A DNA stretch of 8,132 bases from Providencia stuartii (GTDB lineage Bacteria; Pseudomonadota; Gammaproteobacteria; Enterobacterales; Enterobacteriaceae), in NCBI RefSeq assembly GCF_029277985.1, contig NZ_CP119548.1, forward strand, positions 1 to 8,132, in the 5' to 3' direction. Within the stretch, counting starts at the first letter, position 1. Each line of letters begins with the position of its first letter. The notes below the pieces were generated by a model. That model worked only from the letters and a program-made list of their open reading frames with translations. It was not told the origin of the DNA and searched no databases. Both the position numbers and the translations under genes were made by a program. Positions 5,413-8,132 of this stretch are shown here, piece by piece.

Positions 5413-5492
5413 CCTAACGGCCACCCTTCGGGCGGTGCGCTCTCCGAGGGCCATTGCATGGAGCCGAAAAGCAAAAGCAACAGCGAGGCAGC

Positions 5493-7622
5493 ATGGCGAT
5501 TTATCACCTTACGGCGAAAACCGGCAGCAGGTCGGGCGGCCAATCGGCCAGGGCCAAGGCCGACTACATCCAGCGCGAAGGCAAGTATGCCCGCGACATG
5601 GATGAAGTCTTGCACGCCGAATCCGGGCACATGCCGGAGTTCGTCGAGCGGCCCGCCGACTACTGGGATGCTGCCGACCTGTATGAACGCGCCAATGGGC
5701 GGCTGTTCAAGGAGGTCGAATTTGCCCTGCCGGTCGAGCTGACCCTCGACCAGCAGAAGGCGCTGGCGTCCGAGTTCGCCCAGCACCTGACCGGTGCCGA
5801 GCGCCTGCCGTATACGCTGGCCATCCATGCCGGTGGCGGCGAGAACCCGCACTGCCACCTGATGATCTCCGAGCGGATCAATGACGGCATCGAGCGGCCC
5901 GCCGCTCAGTGGTTCAAGCGGTACAACGGCAAGACCCCGGAGAAGGGCGGGGCACAGAAGACCGAAGCGCTCAAGCCCAAGGCATGGCTTGAGCAGACCC
6001 GCGAGGCATGGGCCGACCATGCCAACCGGGCATTAGAGCGGGCTGGCCACGACGCCCGCATTGACCACAGAACACTTGAGGCGCAGGGCATCGAGCGCCT
6101 GCCCGGTGTTCACCTGGGGCCGAACGTGGTGGAGATGGAAGGCCGGGGCATCCGCACCGACCGGGCAGACGTGGCCCTGAACATCGACACCGCCAACGCC
6201 CAGATCATCGACTTACAGGAATACCGGGAGGCAATAGACCATGAACGCAATCGACAGAGTGAAGAAATCCAGAGGCATCAACGAGTTAGCGGAGCAGATC
6301 GAACCGCTGGCCCAGAGCATGGCGACACTGGCCGACGAAGCCCGGCAGGTCATGAGCCAGACCCAGCAGGCCAGCGAGGCGCAGGCGGCGGAGTGGCTGA
6401 AAGCCCAGCGCCAGACAGGGGCGGCATGGGTGGAGCTGGCCAAAGAGTTGCGGGAGGTAGCCGCCGAGGTGAGCAGCGCCGCGCAGAGCGCCCGGAGCGC
6501 GTCGCGGGGGTGGCACTGGAAGCTATGGCTAACCGTGATGCTGGCTTCCATGATGCCTACGGTGGTGCTGCTGATCGCATCGTTGCTCTTGCTCGACCTG
6601 ACGCCACTGACAACCGAGGACGGCTCGATCTGGCTGCGCTTGGTGGCCCGATGAAGAACGACAGGACTTTGCAGGCCATAGGCCGACAGCTCAAGGCCAT
6701 GGGCTGTGAGCGCTTCGATATCGGCGTCAGGGACGCCACCACCGGCCAGATGATGAACCGGGAATGGTCAGCCGCCGAAGTGCTCCAGAACACGCCATGG
6801 CTCAAGCGGATGAATGCCCAGGGCAATGACGTGTATATCAGGCCCGCCGAGCAGGAGCGGCATGGTCTGGTGCTGGTGGACGACCTCAGCGAGTTTGACC
6901 TGGATGACATGAAAGCCGAGGGCCGGGAGCCTGCCCTGGTAGTGGAAACCAGCCCGAAGAACTATCAGGCATGGGTCAAGGTGGCCGACGCCGCAGGCGG
7001 TGAACTTCGGGGGCAGATTGCCCGGACGCTGGCCAGCGAGTACGACGCCGACCCGGCCAGCGCCGACAGCCGCCACTATGGCCGCTTGGCGGGCTTCACC
7101 AACCGCAAGGACAAGCACACCACCCGCGCCGGTTATCAGCCGTGGGTGCTGCTGCGTGAATCCAAGGGCAAGACCGCCACCGCTGGCCCGGCGCTGGTGC
7201 AGCAGGCTGGCCAGCAGATCGAGCAGGCCCAGCGGCAGCAGGAGAAGGCCCGCAGGCTGGCCAGCCTCGAACTGCCCGAGCGGCAGCTTAGCCGCCACCG
7301 GCGCACGGCGCTGGACGAGTACCGCAGCGAGATGGCCGGGCTGGTCAAGCGCTTCGGTGATGACCTCAGCAAGTGCGACTTTATCGCCGCGCAGAAGCTG
7401 GCCAGCCGGGGCCGCAGTGCCGAGGAAATCGGCAAGGCCATGGCCGAGGCCAGCCCAGCGCTGGCAGAGCGCAAGCCCGGCCACGAAGCGGATTACATCG
7501 AGCGCACCGTCAGCAAGGTCATGGGTCTGCCCAGCGTCCAGCTTGCGCGGGCCGAGCTGGCACGGGCACCGGCACCCCGCCAGCGAGGCATGGACAGGGG
7601 CGGGCCAGATTTCAGCATGTAG
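5493..7622 (+). CDS. mobA: MobA/RepB, relaxase-primase fusion
   Basis: This 709-residue bifunctional protein nicks oriT and is piloted into the recipient; its C-terminal half is the plasmid primase. The N-terminal MobQ-family relaxase (about 1-185) carries catalytic Tyr25 (KADYIQ) and the metal-binding triad His112, His120 and His122 in HAGGGENPHCHLMI. A low-complexity Gly/Arg/Glu-rich linker spans about 260-350. From residue 387 (MKNDRTLQ) onwards the sequence equals RepB. The ATG at 5493 gives the RSF1010 length and has GAGG at 5484-5487. The in-frame TTG at 5454 would add 13 residues without support. mobB lies inside it in another frame, and the separate repB start is in the same frame. 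Known biology: the full protein can also prime at ssi sites after transfer. Confidence 0.97.
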   Translation: MAIYHLTAKTGSRSGGQSARAKADYIQREGKYARDMDEVLHAESGHMPEFVERPADYWDAADLYERANGRLFKEVEFALPVELTLDQQKALASEFAQHLTGAERLPYTLAIHAGGGENPHCHLMISERINDGIERPAAQWFKRYNGKTPEKGGAQKTEALKPKAWLEQTREAWADHANRALERAGHDARIDHRTLEAQGIERLPGVHLGPNVVEMEGRGIRTDRADVALNIDTANAQIIDLQEYREAIDHERNRQSEEIQRHQRVSGADRTAGPEHGDTGRRSPAGHEPDPAGQRGAGGGVAESPAPDRGGMGGAGQRVAGGSRRGEQRRAERPERVAGVALEAMANRDAGFHDAYGGAADRIVALARPDATDNRGRLDLAALGGPMKNDRTLQAIGRQLKAMGCERFDIGVRDATTGQMMNREWSAAEVLQNTPWLKRMNAQGNDVYIRPAEQERHGLVLVDDLSEFDLDDMKAEGREPALVVETSPKNYQAWVKVADAAGGELRGQIARTLASEYDADPASADSRHYGRLAGFTNRKDKHTTRAGYQPWVLLRESKGKTATAGPALVQQAGQQIEQAQRQQEKARRLASLELPERQLSRHRRTALDEYRSEMAGLVKRFGDDLSKCDFIAAQKLASRGRSAEEIGKAMAEASPALAERKPGHEADYIERTVSKVMGLPSVQLARAELARAPAPRQRGMDRGGPDFSM
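6241..6654 (+). CDS. mobB: MobB, membrane-anchored mobilization accessory protein
   Basis: This 137-residue gene is wholly inside mobA in a different frame and matches RSF1010 MobB in length and sequence. MobB stabilises the MobA-oriT complex and helps the relaxase reach the type IV coupling protein. Residues 10-88 are helical and rich in Ala, Glu and Gln. One strong hydrophobic segment at about 95-120 (LWLTVMLASMMPTVVLLIASLLLLDL region) fits an inner-membrane helix. The ribosome binding site GGGAGG (6226-6231) is 9 bases before the ATG. Its stop codon overlaps the repB start in ATGA (6651-6654), which suggests translational coupling of repB to mobB. Confidence 0.96.
   Translation: MNAIDRVKKSRGINELAEQIEPLAQSMATLADEARQVMSQTQQASEAQAAEWLKAQRQTGAAWVELAKELREVAAEVSSAAQSARSASRGWHWKLWLTVMLASMMPTVVLLIASLLLLDLTPLTTEDGSIWLRLVAR
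6651..7622 (+). CDS. repB: RepB, plasmid primase (internal start within mobA)
   Basis: This 323-residue primase is translated from an internal in-frame ATG of mobA and recognises ssiA and ssiB to prime leading-strand synthesis of each strand independently of host DnaG. The sequence starts MKNDRTLQAIGRQLKAMG. The catalytic domain covers about the first 210 residues. A helix-bundle domain at about 215-300 (LASLELPERQLSRHRRTALDE onwards) binds the ssi hairpin, as in the known RepB' structure. Acidic residues in LVLVDDLSEFDLDDM are candidates for the metal site. The start overlaps the mobB stop as ATGA, the usual sign of coupled re-initiation. Length agrees with RSF1010 RepB. Confidence 0.95.
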   Translation: MKNDRTLQAIGRQLKAMGCERFDIGVRDATTGQMMNREWSAAEVLQNTPWLKRMNAQGNDVYIRPAEQERHGLVLVDDLSEFDLDDMKAEGREPALVVETSPKNYQAWVKVADAAGGELRGQIARTLASEYDADPASADSRHYGRLAGFTNRKDKHTTRAGYQPWVLLRESKGKTATAGPALVQQAGQQIEQAQRQQEKARRLASLELPERQLSRHRRTALDEYRSEMAGLVKRFGDDLSKCDFIAAQKLASRGRSAEEIGKAMAEASPALAERKPGHEADYIERTVSKVMGLPSVQLARAELARAPAPRQRGMDRGGPDFSM

Positions 7623-7625
7623 TGC

Positions 7626-7667
7626 TTGCGTTGGTACTCACGCCTGTTATACTATGAGTACTCACGC
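7626..7667 (+). promoter_or_regulatory. P4 promoter with F-repressor operator repeats
   Basis: TTGCGT (7626-7631) and TATACT (7648-7653) are 16 bases apart, a good sigma-70 promoter for E-F-repA-repC. GTACTCACGC is repeated directly at 7634-7643 and 7658-7667, flanking the -10 element, and the second copy lies within the palindrome TGAGTACTCA (7655-7664). In RSF1010 the F protein represses this promoter; these repeats are the natural operator. Confidence 0.8.
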
Positions 7668-7682
7668 ACAGAAGGGGGTTTT

Positions 7683-7895
7683 ATGGAATACGAAAAAAGC
7701 GCTTCAGGGTCGGTCTACCTGATCAAAAGTGACAAGGGCTATTGGTTGCCCGGTGGCTTTGGTTATACGTCAAACAAGGCCGAGGCTGGCCGCTTTTCAG
7801 TCGCTGATATGGCCAGCCTTAACCTTGACGGCTGCACCTTGTCCTTGTTCCGCGAAGACAAGCCTTTCGGCCCCGGCAAGTTTCTCGGTGACTGA
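7683..7895 (+). CDS. Gene E, small IncQ1 protein of unknown function
   Basis: This 70-residue protein (MEYEKSASGSVYLIKSDKGYWL...) matches the small E protein of RSF1010, which has no established function. It is compact, with alternating aromatic and hydrophobic residues (SVYLIKSDKGYWLPGGFGYT) that suggest a beta-rich fold; no catalytic motif is visible. The AAGGGGG ribosome binding site (7672-7678) lies 4 bases from the ATG at 7683. The frame is open upstream to 7626, but that overlaps promoter P4. It is the first gene of the P4 operon and its stop is one base before the F start. Confidence 0.9.
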   Translation: MEYEKSASGSVYLIKSDKGYWLPGGFGYTSNKAEAGRFSVADMASLNLDGCTLSLFREDKPFGPGKFLGD

Positions 7896-7896
7896 T

Positions 7897-8103
7897 ATGA
7901 AAGACCAAAAGGACAAGCAGACCGGCGACCTGCTGGCCAGCCCTGACGCTGTACGCCAAGCGCGATATGCCGAGCGCATGAAGGCCAAAGGGATGCGTCA
8001 GCGCAAGTTCTGGCTGACCGACGACGAATACGAGGCGCTGCGCGAGTGCCTGGAAGAACTCAGAGCGGCGCAGGGCGGGGGTAGTGACCCCGCCAGCGCC
8101 TAA
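7897..8103 (+). CDS. repF: Protein F, autoregulatory repressor of the rep operon
   Basis: The 68-residue protein MKDQKDKQTGDLLASPDAVR... matches the RSF1010 F repressor (also called Cac), which binds at P4 and limits synthesis of E, F, RepA and RepC, buffering copy number. The segment RKFWLTDDEYEALRECLEELRAAQ (about 36-59) looks like a ribbon-helix-helix unit: a short strand, then two helices. It starts one base after the stop of gene E with only a weak ribosome binding site, so it is probably translated by re-initiation. It ends 29 bases before repA across the circular junction. Confidence 0.93.
   Translation: MKDQKDKQTGDLLASPDAVRQARYAERMKAKGMRQRKFWLTDDEYEALRECLEELRAAQGGGSDPASA
8067..8100 (+). 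repeat. Long hairpin at the 3' end of repF, before repA
   Basis: GGCGGGG (8074-8080) pairs with CCCCGCC (8088-8094) across GTAGTGA. The outer arms GGCGC (8067-8071) and GCGCC (8096-8100) extend it to 12 bp with a small internal loop. It covers the last codons of repF and ends 20 bases before the repA ribosome binding site. No T-run follows. It could modulate repA translation or mRNA decay. Confidence 0.6.
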
Positions 8104-8120
8104 CCACCAACTGCCTGCAA

Positions 8121-8127
8121 AGGAGGC
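8121..8127 (+). promoter_or_regulatory. repA ribosome binding site (joins window end to start)
   Basis: AAGGAGG is a near-perfect Shine-Dalgarno sequence. CAATC A then leads straight into the ATG at position 1 if the ends are joined, with a 5-base spacer. This is the same junction as in RSF1010 and shows the window is a circular plasmid cut at repA. Confidence 0.93.
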
Positions 8128-8132
8128 AATCA

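Noticed and set aside
5454..5492. Upstream TTG start for mobA
   Set aside because: ATG 5493 gives the RSF1010 MobA N-terminus and places catalytic tyrosine at residue 25.
7626..7682. Upstream start for gene E
   Set aside because: It would overlap promoter P4 and its operator; ATG 7683 has a strong ribosome binding site and yields the known 70-residue length.

Overview
The window reads as one complete, circular IncQ1 mobilizable plasmid of 8132 bp, opened exactly at the first base of repA. The last bases (AAGGAGG at 8121-8127) form the ribosome binding site for the ATG at position 1, so the two ends join. I recognise RepA, RepC, MobA/RepB, MobB, MobC and proteins E and F as the RSF1010/R1162 backbone. 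This is by memory of the family; no alignment was run. IncQ1 plasmids have a very broad Gram-negative host range, so the backbone does not identify the host.

Layout: repA and repC (1-1678, overlapping); a 294-bp intergenic region; a sul2 gene cut after codon 139 (1973-2390); a cargo block (2391 to about 4294) where RSF1010 carries the rest of sul2 and strA-strB; a small relic of an IS91-like transposase preceded by a LexA-type box (4286-4493); oriV with iterons, GC-rich and AT-rich segments and the two primase start sites ssiA and ssiB (4580-4973); mobC on the minus strand; oriT; mobA/repB with mobB nested in another frame (5493-7622); promoter P4 with operator repeats; and genes E and F, which lead around the circle into repA.

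The cargo consists of the 3' end of an MFS transporter gene, a complete zinc-type cation diffusion facilitator (czcD/zitB-like) and a downstream SmtB/CzrA-like ArsR-family repressor. It ends in a clear intrinsic terminator. The regulator has a complete zinc-type alpha-5 metal site and lacks the cysteine of the alpha-3N site. A near-perfect SmtB/CzrA-type operator overlaps the promoter in front of the CDF gene. Together these suggest a self-contained zinc-inducible efflux operon that replaced sulfonamide and streptomycin resistance on an IncQ1 plasmid.

The backbone functions as in RSF1010. RepC opens the iterons, RepA hexamers unwind, and RepB or MobA-RepB primes at ssiA and ssiB on opposite strands. 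MobA nicks oriT with help from MobC and MobB. Protein F represses P4 and so limits E-F-repA-repC expression. I see no wholly new system; the novelty lies in the cargo exchange and its regulatory sites.
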